Below are positions 12,927-26,769 of a DNA stretch of 64,000 nucleotides, piece after piece. The notes beneath the pieces are model-generated. The model did no database searches. It worked only from the letters and a program-made list of their open reading frames with translations, and was not told the origin of the DNA. The stretch's first letter is position 1, and every line of letters begins with the position of its first letter. Made by a program: the position numbers and the translations under genes. The stretch spans positions 14,404,688-14,468,687 of the forward strand of contig JBANSL010000013.1 in assembly GCA_037127255.1 (NCBI GenBank), given 5' to 3'. The DNA comes from Persicaria tinctoria. Its lineage: Eukaryota > Streptophyta > Magnoliopsida > Caryophyllales > Polygonaceae.

Positions 12927-14539
12927 TTCTCCCTTTCTTGAAAAGGATTCGTCCTCGAATCCAAGGTCGCATAAGATTCAGCACATGCATCCACACGAGC
13001 GCCTGGATCGAAAACCTCATGCCCATGAAAAGTCTTTTCAAGGCCGATTGTTGTAGGGATTGACCACTCCTTGATGGTTATTGTCTCAGCTTCATCTACA
13101 AAATCAAGAAAAGAAACTTTATGAGTGCATAATTCAGATTCCATATGAATGTCATGATGTTCTAACTTAATATGCACTTAAGCTTGGTCATTAATCCCTA
13201 AGTTTCCATCCAAAACTAGCAATTTTTCATCCTTTTCCAAGGCTGAATTTTCAATTAACTCAATGCTAGCAATAGGAGAAAAAGTTTCATCATCAATGAT
13301 CATATTAGAAACTATGCCTTCTTCTAAGCATGTAGTTTGACACAAATCTTTGCTTTGATTATCAGCACAGGGTATAGGTTGAACATTTAAATCAATCAAA
13401 GAATCAACATGCTCATGTTCAAGGCAATCATCTTTAGAGGCAAGTAAACTAATATCTTGATCATTATGAACATGCTCATCATGTTTATCACTAGAATTTT
13501 CAGATTCATTTTTGTCTAGGTCATTAGTCATGAGAGGCTTCTTATTTGGGCAATCCTTCATAACATGTCCACTACCTTGACATATAAAGCAAGGAATGTA
13601 CATAGGTTCAAGAGTAGAAGAGTTAGGATTACTCTCTTTAGGGCCAGTAGATACCCTAGACGATTCATGTTCGTTCCAAGGCGCTCTGCCATTGTCGATG
13701 GGCTCATGAGGCATTCAGCCTTTACTCCTCCCTTGGGGTTGGCTTACTCTCTCCCTTGAGCCGCCATCAAATCTCCTTTGGGACTGCTGCACATGGCCTT
13801 GGTGCCACCTTTGGGGTTGCCCACTCGACATTCTACCACCTTGGCTCTTGTATCTAGCATTCCTTTCCACTTTCATAGCTAAATGTAAAAGTTCAGTAGG
13901 CGTAGAATAAGGGAAGTAATTAATTTCATGAGCTAAGGCGGGGTGCAATATTCTAAGAAACCTGGCATTAGTATCTTCATAGAGTTCAACTACACTAGCT
14001 CTAGCCATGGTTTCTTGCATTGCATAAAAGGTTTCCTCAACAGTTTTGCTACCTTGCTTTACATTTTCTAATCGTTGTCTAAGCTCGCTAGCATAATGTG
14101 GAGGAGCAAACCTACTTCTCATAAGTGCTTTTAATTGAATCCAAGAAGCGACGGGCGCATCAAGGGATCTTCTTCTTTCTTTAACTAGATTATCCCACCA
14201 AATTAAAGCAAAACTTTGAAATTCTAGGGAAGCTAGTTGCACCTTTTTATGTTCAGAGAAGTTATGACAAATCCATATTCGATCCATTTTAGTTTCCCAA
14301 TCAATATATGCATCTGGATCGGTGGTACCATAAAATTGAGGGACCTTTACCTTTACCTTACCTATGCCATCTTGCGCAGGCTCTCTAGGTGCTCGATAGT
14401 GGTATCGACCTCCTCTATCATTTCGTCTAGGACGTTGCTCCCAATAATCATCCTCTTGGAAGTCGTCGTCGTCCTCTGAGAAGTAGTACTCTTCTTGTTG
14501 CCATCGGCCTTTCCCTCGTCCCTGCATATTAGCCATCAC
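12927..14539 (-). pseudogene. Gag polyprotein of the gag-only LTR element
   Basis: One reading frame runs from 14539 to past 12927, broken by two in-frame stops: TGA at 13715-13717, directly followed by ATG, and TAA at 13178-13180. The first part (274 codons) starts with an acidic and basic leader and has a retrotransposon Gag core (WETKMDRIW, FALIWWDNL, RFLRILHPALAHEI). The second part (178 codons) has a CCHC zinc knuckle, CFICQGSGHVMKDC, and an acidic tail. The third part shows no known domain and runs into the LTR. No pol motif was found. Both stops could be single-base decay. Confidence 0.85.
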
Positions 14540-15829
14540 AAAACAACAAACAAGAAATATGCAAAGTTAGAAAAATCAACAGCTCACAATTGTGTTTCGC
14601 TCACACTCCCTCTCTGATTGATATGTCACGCTTGCTAGGGAAATCCGCTTTGGGCAAATCAACAACCAAGCAAAAGAACTAGGCAATCAAAGTATGCAAT
14701 CAAGAGAATGAATGAAACAACGCAGAAGAGTACTCAACAAGAGTTGTAGAGAACTCGATGTAAGCAAACAACTCAATTCAAGCAAAACTGATGGGAATTT
14801 GCAAGAATTCAAGTCAAAACAACAAAGAGATCACTCGGCAGGGGCTGAGATCACTCGACTTAACAACTCAGTAACTCGACAGAAGAGAATTGCTCGAAAA
14901 ACAACTATGCTCAACTCGATAAAGCTGTAAACAAAGAGAAATAAAAGAAAAACTAATGAAAGAATGGAAATTTACCTCTTTTTGATTGAAAACCTTTAAG
15001 TTAGGATGTTGTAGTTGCAGGGTATGGTTTCAATTTTGTGGAGGTATGTGTTTGGGTTAGGGTTGTCGACTAAGGCTTGAGAAATCACCAAAAGATGTCC
15101 TTAGGAGCTTTCTTGCACTAGATCAAACGAACTCTATCTTTTTTTTTTTTACTTACTTTTGCCCCTATTGAATTTAATCATCCTAGGTCCAAGTTCAATC
15201 TTTTTTTTTTTAATGAATCTGATTTTTTTTATATATATATATCTAATGCAAGAAAGACTCTAGATTAAAATAGGACTCGAAAATTTGGAAGTAATGGTGA
15301 TAAAAGATAAAATTCAGCCCTAAGATAAATAAATAGACAACCTTTTAGATATAATAGGAAAGTGGATATATCTTTAGCCTTTTTAGATAGTTGATAGATA
15401 TAATGGAAATTAATATCTAACAACTTAATAAAATCTGATTTTTAGGCAATGGATAAAAGATAAATCAAAATTCCCTAAGATAGAATGGATAAACAAAAGA
15501 TAGAAAAGATAGAACAAACTAGGGTTTGTCTTTGTGTGGTGGTAGAATCGGCCAAGCAAAGGTTATGGGGACAGCAGGCTGCTGTCGGCTCTATGGTGTT
15601 CACAAAGGTAATGTGCGCACCACCTGGTCGACTCCACGGTCTCGGCCAGGCTTTGTGTTTAGGCTATGCAACCACAAACAATCAGAAACTCAAGATTAGT
15701 GCAAGAATCAATAAAGAATGCAAGAAGTAAATAACCAAAACAAGAAAAGGACTCTTTTTGTGGGTTTTTGTGTTTATGAAAAGAAAACACTCAATCTTGA
15801 TGTCGAAAACCAAAGCTCTAGTACCAATT
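14540..15829 (-). other. Untranslated leader of the gag-only element
   Basis: About 1.3 kb between the primer site (about 15812-15829) and the Gag start, without a coding frame. It contains two poly(T) runs (15139-15150 and 15201-15210) and a short TA run at about 15230-15242. Confidence 0.7.
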
Positions 15830-16891
15830 TGATACGGGGTTAGCCGTGAGATGGTCCGATCTTCGACAACAAGCAAGAAACTCAAGAAATGGAAGCAAGA
15901 ACTAACAAGAAGCAAACTGACGCAGCAAGAAAGAAACAAGAACAGTCAAGATTCGACCAAGATCAGTCAAGATCGATCAAGAAAGGTTCAAGAACGTAGC
16001 AAGAACAAAAGACTCGATAAAGAAAGATGCAAGACTCGATCAAAACAATAAAGACACGACCTGATAAGGACTGAAACGATCTATATAGAACAAGATGAAG
16101 ACCCCAGGCTTCCGTAGAAGGTAGGAACCAATACCAATTACTACACAACCCGCCTCTACAACCCTACACAATCAAGCGGACAACTTGAAGGCACAAGGAG
16201 GGGGCTTGTGGATACTAGATTCACCAAGTCTTGCGAAGTTGATGAACGCAAAGCAAACCAAGCTAAAACAAACCAATTCGATGATCAACGAGCACAACTC
16301 TAGTTGGATCAACAAGACACTCCATGTGTTTCACACAATTTGAGAGATCTAAATTTTATTCATTGAAATCCGAGTGTTTACAATGGTAGAAATCGGCTTA
16401 TATAGGCCTTAAGGGCTGATGGGCCGATTTATCGAAGTAAAGAAGATAAAAGAACAACTTAAGAATTTAATAAAAATAACATCTAGAGTTTTCCTAAAAT
16501 AACTTAAGTAAGAAAGTTGCTAAAATAGGAAATAACATAATGTTCAAGACTTGACAAAATCCCGTCAAAACCAGCAACAGCTCAAAGAATGTGGATTTCG
16601 GCCAAGCTATAGGACGAATCAGGAAAAACCTTCAACAACAAAGTTGTAGATCTCTTCGTCCTCGTTCCAACAAGATATGGCACGATCCAATCCGATTAAT
16701 ATTGAATCCGTACGACTCATTTTACTGAAACGTCGAAAAGCTGTCAAATATTCTGAACGAGTCTAAAACGTCATTTGCACCTTTGGATCTTCTCCCATGG
16801 TGGAGCCTTCTTCTTCCTCTTGAGGATGACATCATTTTCACGAGCTCGAATCATAGGTGTGTCCGGAGGTGGCTTGGATGGTCCCGCATCA
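15830..16891 (-). repeat. 5' LTR of the gag-only element
   Basis: 1062 bp, the partner of 11856-12926. The AACAG target duplication follows at 16892-16896. Confidence 0.92.
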
Positions 16892-18143
16892 AACAGGCAA
16901 GGTTGGGAACGGAAGGCCAATTTGGTGGAGTTGTAAGGCTTGAGGTATGGGTAGCAAACGCACCCAAAGGTTTTGAGTAGAGTATAATCTGGTGATTTAT
17001 TCTAAAGGGATTGAAAGGGAGAGGTATGTTGAAGGAAAGGGATAATGGTGCGATTTGATAGGTAGACGGCGGTGTGAAAGGCAAACCAGCATGGGCAAGG
17101 AGGGAGAGGCCTTTTTCTTGGACAATGGGATGACGACGTTCAACAGCTCCATTTTGAGAAGGAGTGTGAGGACGGGATATTCGGTGGAGGATGCCATGAC
17201 TTTGTAAATAAAAGGTTAAGGCAAGGAATTCCCCGCCACCATCAGTTTGTAGATGTTTAATGGGTTTGTTAAATTGGGTTTGAATCATTTTGTGAAAGGT
17301 TATGAATGTTTGCAAGACCTGCGATTTTTTAGACAGAAAATATATCCAACATAACTTGCTATGATCATCAACAAACAGAACAAAATATTTATTGCCATAA
17401 AGAGAGGGAACAGACGCAGGACCCCAAACATCCGCATAAATCAAATCAAAACATGACGAACTAGACTTATGAATAGCAGAAACAGGTAAACGATGACTCT
17501 TTCCGAGCTGCCAAGACTCACAGACATCCGAAAAGTGTTTATTCGACACAGGTAACTGAAATTTGAAAATAAGACTCTTGACGACAGCAACATGGGGATG
17601 GGCAAGATGATTATGCCAACCGTGGAGGGAGGTTCGACAGGCATGGAAGACACAAGGAGAGCTTGATGGTGGAGATAGGCGGTAAAGTCCATCTTCAACA
17701 GTTCCCTTCAGCAGCACCCGTCCCTGCAAATCCTTAACCAAGCAGCAATTGTTATGCAACTCAATAAAGACATCATTGTCTCTTATCAGAGACGTGGCAC
17801 TCAATAAGTTCTCGGCAATTTGAGGAACAACAAGAACATTTCGCAAAGCTAAAGAGCTACCAATAGAAGCAGAACTAGTATGAGTAATAGGAACGGTTTT
17901 ACCGTCACCAAGGGCAAGATGATCAGTACCGTCATATTCGGAACGAAGGGACAAGTTCCTCATGTTGTTGGTGACATGATGAGATGCTCCGGAGTCGACA
18001 TACCGGGATGGATCGGCAACAAAGGAGCCAGTGGTGGCATGATTGGCGGATTTGGGAACATAGGTGGATGGGAATCGCGTGACATCAAGACGATTAAAGC
18101 AATTTCTGACCGGATGGCCAGGACAATCACAAATCTGACACAC
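16892..18143 (-). pseudogene. Copia gag zinc knuckle, protease and integrase
   Basis: The open frame starts with a CCHC knuckle (CQICDCPGHPVRNC), then the protease active site DSGA (VDSGASHHVTNN). The integrase follows, with HNHLAHPH, CESWQLGK (the second Cys of the zinc site is Trp), YADVWG, TDGGGEF and PSQNGAVER. Asp-Asp-Glu is present. A frameshift precedes the AACAG junction with the nested element. After the nested element, the same region resumes at 11850. Confidence 0.9.
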
Positions 18144-18164
18144 TGGGCGAGAGGACTATTGCGG

Positions 18165-18783
18165 CTAATTGTTGGAATCGGTGGAGAAGACCGAGATCCG
18201 GCCCCTGCCACGACCACGACCACGGTCACCCTGTCCACGACCCCGAGAAGAGGAGTCCGACAGTGACTGAGAATCGCTGGAAGCGGTGTTGGCAACCGGG
18301 GAGAAAGCGACATCCGCGGCTGGTGGAGGGACGACAGTGGTAATGGGTGCAGACGGAGTAGATTCTTGCTGAAAGCGCTCCTCCTCATGTAGAAGAAGAC
18401 CCGCAAGTTCATCAGGAGAGACAGGTTCGACACAGACGTTGATGGCGGCTTTGAAAGGGCCATAAGAAGAATCCAAGCCATGAAGCAAGGAAGAAACAAC
18501 ATCATCATCTTGAACAAAGTACTGGCACTCGGCTAGGGCATCGACAATATATGGATCGCTTCTTTTCGATGTAATCCTTCATTGACAAGGAACCCTTAGA
18601 TAAATTCTGAAGCTGACCCTTCAGATTCATCAGACGGGCTCGAGTTTGAGACTGAAACATGGTGGAGATCATGATCCAGGCATCATAGGATGTAGATGCC
18701 TTGGCGACACGGTGAATGTGGTAAAAGGGAGAGGACGGCCGGCGGCGATAGGAGGAACCGGTGGCGGGACTAGGCGGCGGCAA
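18165..18783 (-). pseudogene. Copia gag N-terminal part (relic)
   Basis: Two overlapping frames give a copia-type Gag core (AWIMISTMFQSQTRARLMN, LQNLSKGSLSMKDYIEK, LLHGLDSSYGPFKAAI) and an Arg/Gly-rich tail (RGRGQGDRGRGRGRGR). A frameshift separates them near 18530. The usual first 80-100 residues of Gag are missing, which suggests a 5' deletion. Confidence 0.85.
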
Positions 18784-19384
18784 AGGGTGGGAGAGGGAGG
18801 CCGAAAATCTTGTGGGGAAAAAAAAAACCTAGGCTCTGTATACGAATGTGTAAACTTGTGTATTGGCTTAATCAAAGAATATGTTACAATATATATAGTA
18901 CACTTTCCATATCTATCTCCAATTAGAAAATTATATCTATATCTATGATTAAAAGGTAAAATAATATGTCATGAATAACCGCCTAGATTAGATTTTATCT
19001 AATATATGTATTCAATTAAGGAAATAGTCTAATTTATTCGAAGTCCGAACAAGGTAACTGGTTGGTTACCTTGTGAAAAAAAATCCGTTCTTTCTCTTAA
19101 TACAATGAAACATCGTCGTGTAAACGGAAAAAAAAAAAGAATACGGTATTGCTTTAGTCTAAAACGGACCGCTTGAATTTTTACATCTATAAAAGATGGA
19201 CTAAAAGATTTAGAATGTTATGAGATCGATAATCCATGCCATCTGACTGAATTTCACCCCATCGGACAAGCTTCTGACTCCGCTATGTATGTGCCATTTC
19301 AATTGCTGAAATATACCTAAATAGATCTACAAATTGAATTCAATTGAAAGCATATTGGAATTGAATCGGAGAAAAATGCCCTAG
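18784..19384. other. Leader or LTR remnant, then spacer
   Basis: 18784-18900 looks like the Copia leader and LTR end on the minus strand. The rest, up to the gene at 19385, is AT-rich spacer. I could not place an LTR start or a target duplication. Confidence 0.4.
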
Positions 19385-20405
19385 CTAATTCCTCAAGATC
19401 AAGATCAGTGTGGCGACTGTCAACATAGCCCCAAACTGTATAAGCTTCCTGCAGCTTAATGCCACTCCCCCGTTACCTGAAAACCAAATTCCATTTGAAA
19501 TTTAGAAATCCGTAGATATACTGAGTTTGTTATTGTTGTTAGTTTAACTAGTTACTGATCAATTTCATAGATGATCACCTTGCGGTTGCTGATGTACCTC
19601 CGATTGAGCGACACCGGGAGCTCGAGGAGAGATCGGTGCGGCGGACGAGTTGGGAACACCGTAGAAAGGGCCGGAAAACGCTATACCTCAGCTGACAATT
19701 GGGGTAGTAATAGGCCAGGTCAGCCAAGTCCTTACAGCAAAGGTCCGCGTGGAACAGCGCGTTCCTTAGGCACCTCTCGCACAGCAGCCCGGTCACGTCC
19801 CCACTGCACTGCGTCAGGCTATACAGCGTCTCGAACCTCGACACGTTCGCCTCCGCGGTGGCGAACCCTTCCGACCCGTTTCCGTAGGCGGACTCGGGTA
19901 TGATCCGGTTCAAGGTGGCGGCGCGGACCGGGTAGAATTGGTCGGTGTCGGACACCGTCGAGAGGTCGGAGAGACGGACGTTGGGCATCTCCAGGTCGAA
20001 GTCGTCGAGCCTGGTAGAGCTGTTGGTGTAGAGGAGCGTGCATTGCTCGTACCAGACGATGGCTTCCTTGGCGGTGGGGCACTCGGCGAGGATCCGGTCT
20101 GTGGCGGTTTGGACGCAGGCGTGGCAGTTGGGGGAGGGGATGTCGCGGCGGCAGAAGTAGCGGCCGTAGATCTGGTCGGATCCCTCGCCGAGGGTGGTGG
20201 CGTAGGAGGAGGAGGAGTTGGTTTTGAGGGCGGTGAAGACGGCGTCGAGGGTGTGTTGGAAGGGGCTGCCTTGCGTGTAGTTGCCGTTGATGTGGAGGCA
20301 GAAGCTGTCGCCGTAGATGTTGGAAAGTTGCGTCGATTGCTCGGTTGGGATCACGATGTCGAAGGCGATGAGGAGGAGGAGGAAGATAGAAGTTGGGATC
20401 ATCAT
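19385..20405 (-). CDS. Cysteine-rich repeat secretory protein (two DUF26), frame-broken linker
   Basis: The model is exon 1 at 20405-19579 and exon 2 at 19476-19385. It encodes a signal peptide (MMIPTSIFLLLLIAFDIV) and two Gnk2/DUF26 domains with C-x8-C-x2-C motifs CRRDIPSPNCHAC and CSGDVTGLLCERC. A Pro/Ser linker and a 92-nt second exon with a hydrophobic tail (GAMLTVATLILIL) follow. In this assembly the linker is one base too long near 19664-19670 (CCCTTTC run). The unspliced frame therefore ends at 19575 after 276 residues in an unrelated tail. Correcting the frame gives FYGVPNSS, which aligns with FYDVTNSP of the gene at 8305, and the right phase for exon 2. It is a secreted or membrane-tethered protein of unknown ligand, with both DUF26 domains intact. 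Confidence 0.8.
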
Positions 20406-20611
20406 CTTATATGTATTTTTTATGTTAATAGTTTGTGAAGTAGTTAAATTCTATACAAGTTTATTACAGTAATAAAGTGGGCAAATACTATGAATTAATT
20501 GAAAGGTTAAATTAAACAAGTAGCTAGAAATGGTACGATCGATGGACCTGTTATGATATTTGGTTGATGTCCATCACGTTATAGTACTGATGAATTTAAA
20601 GCCAAAAAATA

Positions 20612-20691
<80 letters not shown>
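20612..20691 (-). tRNA. tRNA-Leu (anticodon UAG)
   Basis: On the minus strand it reads GACAGTTTGGCCGAGTGG (A box), an anticodon stem CCAGA/TCTGG around loop TTTAGGC (UAG), a long variable arm, and GGTTCAAATCC (B box). The acceptor stem GACAGTT pairs with AGCTGTC, with one G-U. The discriminator base is A. A T6 run, the Pol III terminator, follows at 20604-20609. No intron is present. Confidence 0.95.
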
Positions 20692-20693
<2 letters not shown>

Positions 20694-21873
20694 ATTAGTT
20701 TCTGTTCAGGTAAAGAAATTATACCACTTATAAATAATGGAGATTTGCATTAAGTTTATGAATTAGAAGCGCATTCTCATATATTTTAATACGTAGTACC
20801 TTTTACTTTTGAAATTATAGAAAATAACCTGAAACTCGTTATTTATGTCAATTACTCCACTTTTGCCAATAGGTAATTAACTAGCTAGTTATTCGGTTAC
20901 ATTAAGTTATTGAGTTGAAGTGAGTATTATTTAGGTATTTACTTGTAGTGGTAGTTATAGAGGGATTAGAGGGTTGTTTGCGTTAACGGGTACAAGTGAC
21001 TAGGTAGCTAGTGAGTGCAACCGAATAACCTTAATAATGTATAAGGTATGTTAATAATTCATATAATGTAATAATTAATAATCTATAATATCCTTTAGAA
21101 ACTCAAATTTACGGTGTTTAACTAACACTAAAGTATACGTTCGACTGGCGACTCAAATCTCCTAAAATTCAAAATCACATGTTCAACGCAAAAACAAATA
21201 CATCTCAACTTAGGGGAAAAAAATCGTAAGTCGACTAATCACCTGTCTAGACACTAGCTAGACGGGACTAAGTGGCGCCTATGCGGTTTTTTGCCTGGGG
21301 ACCTGTTTAGACATAAAAATTCCTATGTGTTCGACCTCCCACTTAGCGCTTAGACGCGATTTTTAAAACATTAATTTTGTGATATAATATAATTTAGGTG
21401 AAAAACAAACGTTTCAACTTTTTCAACTGGTAACCTCCCCCAATCCGCCTCTGCCTAGCACTGATATATATGGATATGGATATTATTCCGGAAGTTTCAA
21501 CTGAAGAGGACTTGCAGGTAATATCCAAAGAACCTCGGTTCGACCCCCGGATGATCGCTCAAGATATATATGGATATTACGAGGAAAGCTCAAATTCAAG
21601 ATGGCCCGGCCCATTATATAACTTGACAAACTGCATAGAGTGTTGTGTTGTAAGAGGGTCTCAAAATGCGCAAATAAAGTTTATTTTATGGACACCATGC
21701 CTCATGCGTTTTTTTTAAGTTGAATTGGTGAAAATATGATTTTTAATTAAGTAATTTATTATAATAATCCGATATAAGCACTCAATTAAAAGACGTGGTA
21801 ATAATGAAAATTAGACAACGTGAGAAAGTAACATTCAATATATGAAGGCGGCAAAAACTAAATCAAGCTAACT
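20692..21873. other. Intergenic DNA
   Basis: AT-rich spacer. An 82-codon frame at 21470-21718 has no recognisable domain and low-complexity flanks, so I do not call it a gene. No RNA or repeat boundary was found. Confidence 0.5.
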
Positions 21874-21885
21874 ATAGTTGGTCGT

Positions 21886-22678
21886 CCTTGATGGACTCTG
21901 ACTGGCATGGGAGAAGGGTTACATGCAGGTGATGATTGAAGCCGACTCGAAGACCGCAGTTATGCTTATTCAGAAGGGGGTTGATCTTCATCATCTTCTT
22001 TCCAGCATGGTGCATCAGTGCCAGAGCTTTCTTCGCCGGGACTGGGAGGTCCGGGTGAGATGTTGGAATGGTGGTTGTCCCACATCGGTAGTTTAGAGAA
22101 TACTTGAACAACATATAAGGTTGGTGGGCTACTCCTCTCATTGCCAATTTGTTTTGAGATGGAACATCGCTCGGGTTTATGTGTTGTTCGAGTCTCCCGT
22201 ATGTGGGCCCGCACACACGACCTCCCTCCAGCTTGTCTTGACCCGCACCAGGACCAACCGAGTTTAACATGGTATCAAAGCCGGGTTCGGCTAGTTTCGG
22301 TCTTCGGATTGGTGGGGTCGGTGGCTGGCCTTGTGGGTGGAACACCGCTCGGGTTTATGTGTTGTTCGAGTCTCCCGTATGTGGGCCCGCACACACGACC
22401 TCCCTCCAGCGTCTTGACCCGCACCAGGACCAACCGAGTTTAACATGAGACATGTCTTCAGAGAAGCGAAGTTCGTCGCTAACGCCCTTGCCGCCATTGC
22501 CTTTTCTTTTCCGCTTGGTGTATATATCATTTCTATTCCGCCTCTAGATGTTGATTTTTTTGTTGCTGAGGATGCTAAGGGAAGGGCTACTCCCCGTTTA
22601 GTTCTTGTGTAGCCCACTTTCTTTGTTTTCTTTTTGAGAGGTCACCCCTCATCGATCTTTTCCCATCAAAAGAAAAAA
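21886..22678 (+). mobile_element. 5'-truncated LINE tail with RNase H-like C-terminus, split by a TRIM
   Basis: Flanked by a 16-bp target duplication, ATAGTTGGTCGT plus YCTT (21874-21889 and 22679-22694, one mismatch). The right side ends in an A-rich tail (AAAAGAAAAAAAT), as for LINE insertion. The coding remnant before and after the TRIM reads as the end of an RNase H-like domain (VMIEADSKTAVMLI, SFLRRDWEVRVRHV, then FREAKFVANALA, LVLV and a stop at about 22610). It is a dead fragment. Confidence 0.85.
22061..22445 (+). mobile_element. TRIM (miniature LTR retrotransposon)
   Basis: The element has a full left LTR (22061-22270, TGTTGG...TTTAACA), a primer site TGGTATCAAAGCC (22271-22283, initiator Met-tRNA type), about 55 bp of internal DNA, and a right LTR lacking its first about 100 bp (22339-22445). 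The perfect 5-bp target duplication TGAGA is at 22056-22060 and 22446-22450. There is no coding capacity. It sits in the LINE RNase H remnant. Confidence 0.9.
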
Positions 22679-22694
22679 ATAGTTGGTCGTTCTT

Positions 22695-23171
22695 TGTGGT
22701 TTGCAACAACGAATTCCCGTACAGTTTATTATGGAGTCAACCCGACTTGCCAACTCCACAAGTGCCGTAGCCGTATTTATTAATGTTGTATTGGATGCTT
22801 CTTGTTTATATAGGGTATGTGTGTTGCATGTTCTTTACATAAAAGAAATGTTGTCACCCAGTGGCGGACCTTGGAGGGGGGCTCGGGTGGCACTAAACCT
22901 CCAAATCCGGAAGAAAACAATAGAAAAAGAAATTGAATTTTTTTGGGAGTTTTTAATAATTTTATGGATAAAACAAGTTAAAAAGAGTAAAAAATCATAA
23001 AGACAACATAGCTTAGTTGATAAAAGTTGTAGTTACGTCTCTTCAGAGACATCTGATAAAGGTGTAGTTACTTTGAGTTCTTGAGTTCTAATCTCATTAG
23101 CTTCATTACTTTCATAATTTTTTAATTTTTGTTTCTTTTAGTTTTTTCTATTAAAAATGCCTAATTAAATA
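22695..23171. other. Intergenic DNA with a possible repeat terminus
   Basis: CAGTGGCGGACC at about 22859 resembles, in reverse, the terminus at 3288-3299. No gene is visible. Confidence 0.35.
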
Positions 23172-23407
23172 CTCCCTCCGATCCAAAATAAATATCGCTT
23201 GACTTTTTAACACGTATTTTAAGGAGCTAAAAATTATATGATATATTAATTTTTTTATTATTATTTTTTTACAATTTAATACTTATTACCAATAAATATT
23301 AAGTTGTAAAAAAATAATTTAAAAAATTTTGATATTTTTTTATAGTTTTTACATTCTTAAAATACGTGTTGAAAAGTCAAATGACATATATTTTGGATCG
23401 GAGGTAG
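23172..23407. mobile_element. Stowaway-like MITE
   Basis: 236 bp with TIRs CTCCCTCCGATCC and GGATCGGAGGTAG, flanked by TA (23170-23171 and 23408-23409). The CTCCCTCC start and TA duplication fit Tc1/mariner-type Stowaway MITEs. The arms pair over most of the length. A truncated sister copy lies at 28804-28997. Confidence 0.88.
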
Positions 23408-23687
23408 TAAGTAGTAACAAAATTTCAACCACAGACCCTTTTATATCTTAAAAAAAAGTTAAAAATTATCAAATCACCATTTTATTTATCAAATTCAAAA
23501 TATAAAATATAAACACTAACTAATATAATCATACTACTTGCTTATTAATTTTATGTAGATTCAAATACCCAAAGCGGCGTGCAACCTACTCAATTGGACA
23601 GTTGGCCATGTCAGTTGTACAATCAGTTAAGGATGAATTAATCTCTTTTTAAACCATACATTGTAGGAATAGAATTGATCAAGGGTC

Positions 23688-26094
<2,407 letters not shown>

Positions 26095-26621
26095 TATGAT
26101 GCTAAACATATTCCTATAAATACTCAGGGCGTGTAACTTACAAGAACATACTTCCTTTTAGTTTGTGTGTTCTTTGGCTAAGTTTGGTTACGATTACTCT
26201 TTGCTTTGTTTTGAGGACACTTATCTCCCGAGTTAGGTAGTTGCGTGTGAAATATCCAATGGGCCGTATCAGGTTACATTGATTTATTATTATTATTTTT
26301 ACGATTATAAGGTTGGGAACCATCAACTTAACAGAAAAGTTTAAACTATTGTGTAGAGTTTCACCCTTATCATTCATCATTTTTACTCTTTTTTTATAAT
26401 CAATGTGTGAGAGACACTCTCATACCAATCAACATTGCGTCACTCTCTGCAGACACTTTCATAGAGTCATGGTGATTTAATTGCTTTGAAGTGAAATAAC
26501 TAAATTTAACCTAAAAAATGTTACCTTGCCATTTTACACTCTTAAGAGATCGGGTATCAATTGACCGGTTTTTACACATTTTTTCACCATACGATCAATT
26601 TATCCACACAAAGTTTCACTA
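26095..26621. other. CRK3 downstream region
   Basis: 3' flank without a clear gene. The small frames here lack domains and typical codon use. Confidence 0.6.
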
Positions 26622-26769
26622 GCCCCATCTCATAATTTAAGACATTACACCATAAAATATTAATTTTTTTAATAACTTTAAAGTATGAAATTATAAAAAT
26701 TAATATTTTATTAAGTTTTTAGTTCTTTAAAAATGATGTCAATAAACTTTAATTATGAGACAGATGGAG
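26622..26769. mobile_element. Short Stowaway-like MITE
   Basis: 148 bp with imperfect TIRs (GCCCCATCTCATAATTTA against TAATTATGAGACAGATGGAG) and TA flanks at 26620-26621 and 26770-26771. It resembles the element at 54625-54857. Confidence 0.65.

Larger units (their letters stand above)
11856..16891 (-). mobile_element. Gag-only LTR retrotransposon (TR-GAG type), nested
   Basis: The 5036-bp element has two LTRs (11856-12926 and 15830-16891) and perfect AACAG target duplications at 11851-11855 and 16892-16896. The LTRs read TG...CA in the element's own sense. Next to the right LTR, the minus strand has a degenerate initiator-Met-type primer site (TTGGTACTAGAGC). A purine-rich tract (AAGAAAGGGAGAA) precedes the left LTR. 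The inside encodes Gag only, with no protease, RT, RNase H or integrase. It must rely on another element's enzymes. The arrangement fits the described TR-GAG class, and the Gag style and primer site suggest a Ty3/gypsy relative. Confidence 0.9.
10317..18830 (-). mobile_element. Truncated antisense Copia, split by a nested LTR element
   Basis: The coding order on the minus strand is gag, protease, integrase, then reverse transcriptase. The nested element at 11856-16891 sits inside the integrase-RT linker. Coding homology stops at about 10317 inside the RT C-terminal part, so RNase H and the 3' LTR are missing. The 5' side fades into leader-like DNA near 18830. Frameshifts and stops are frequent, so the element is dead. 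Confidence 0.9.

Noticed and set aside
19938..20438. 166-codon plus-strand frame over the second DUF26 gene
   Set aside because: Shadow of the real minus-strand gene, with Val/Gly/Glu bias.
21470..21718. 82-codon frame, possible small gene
   Set aside because: No domain, no promoter or codon signal, and flanked by TATATGGATAT-type low-complexity sequence.
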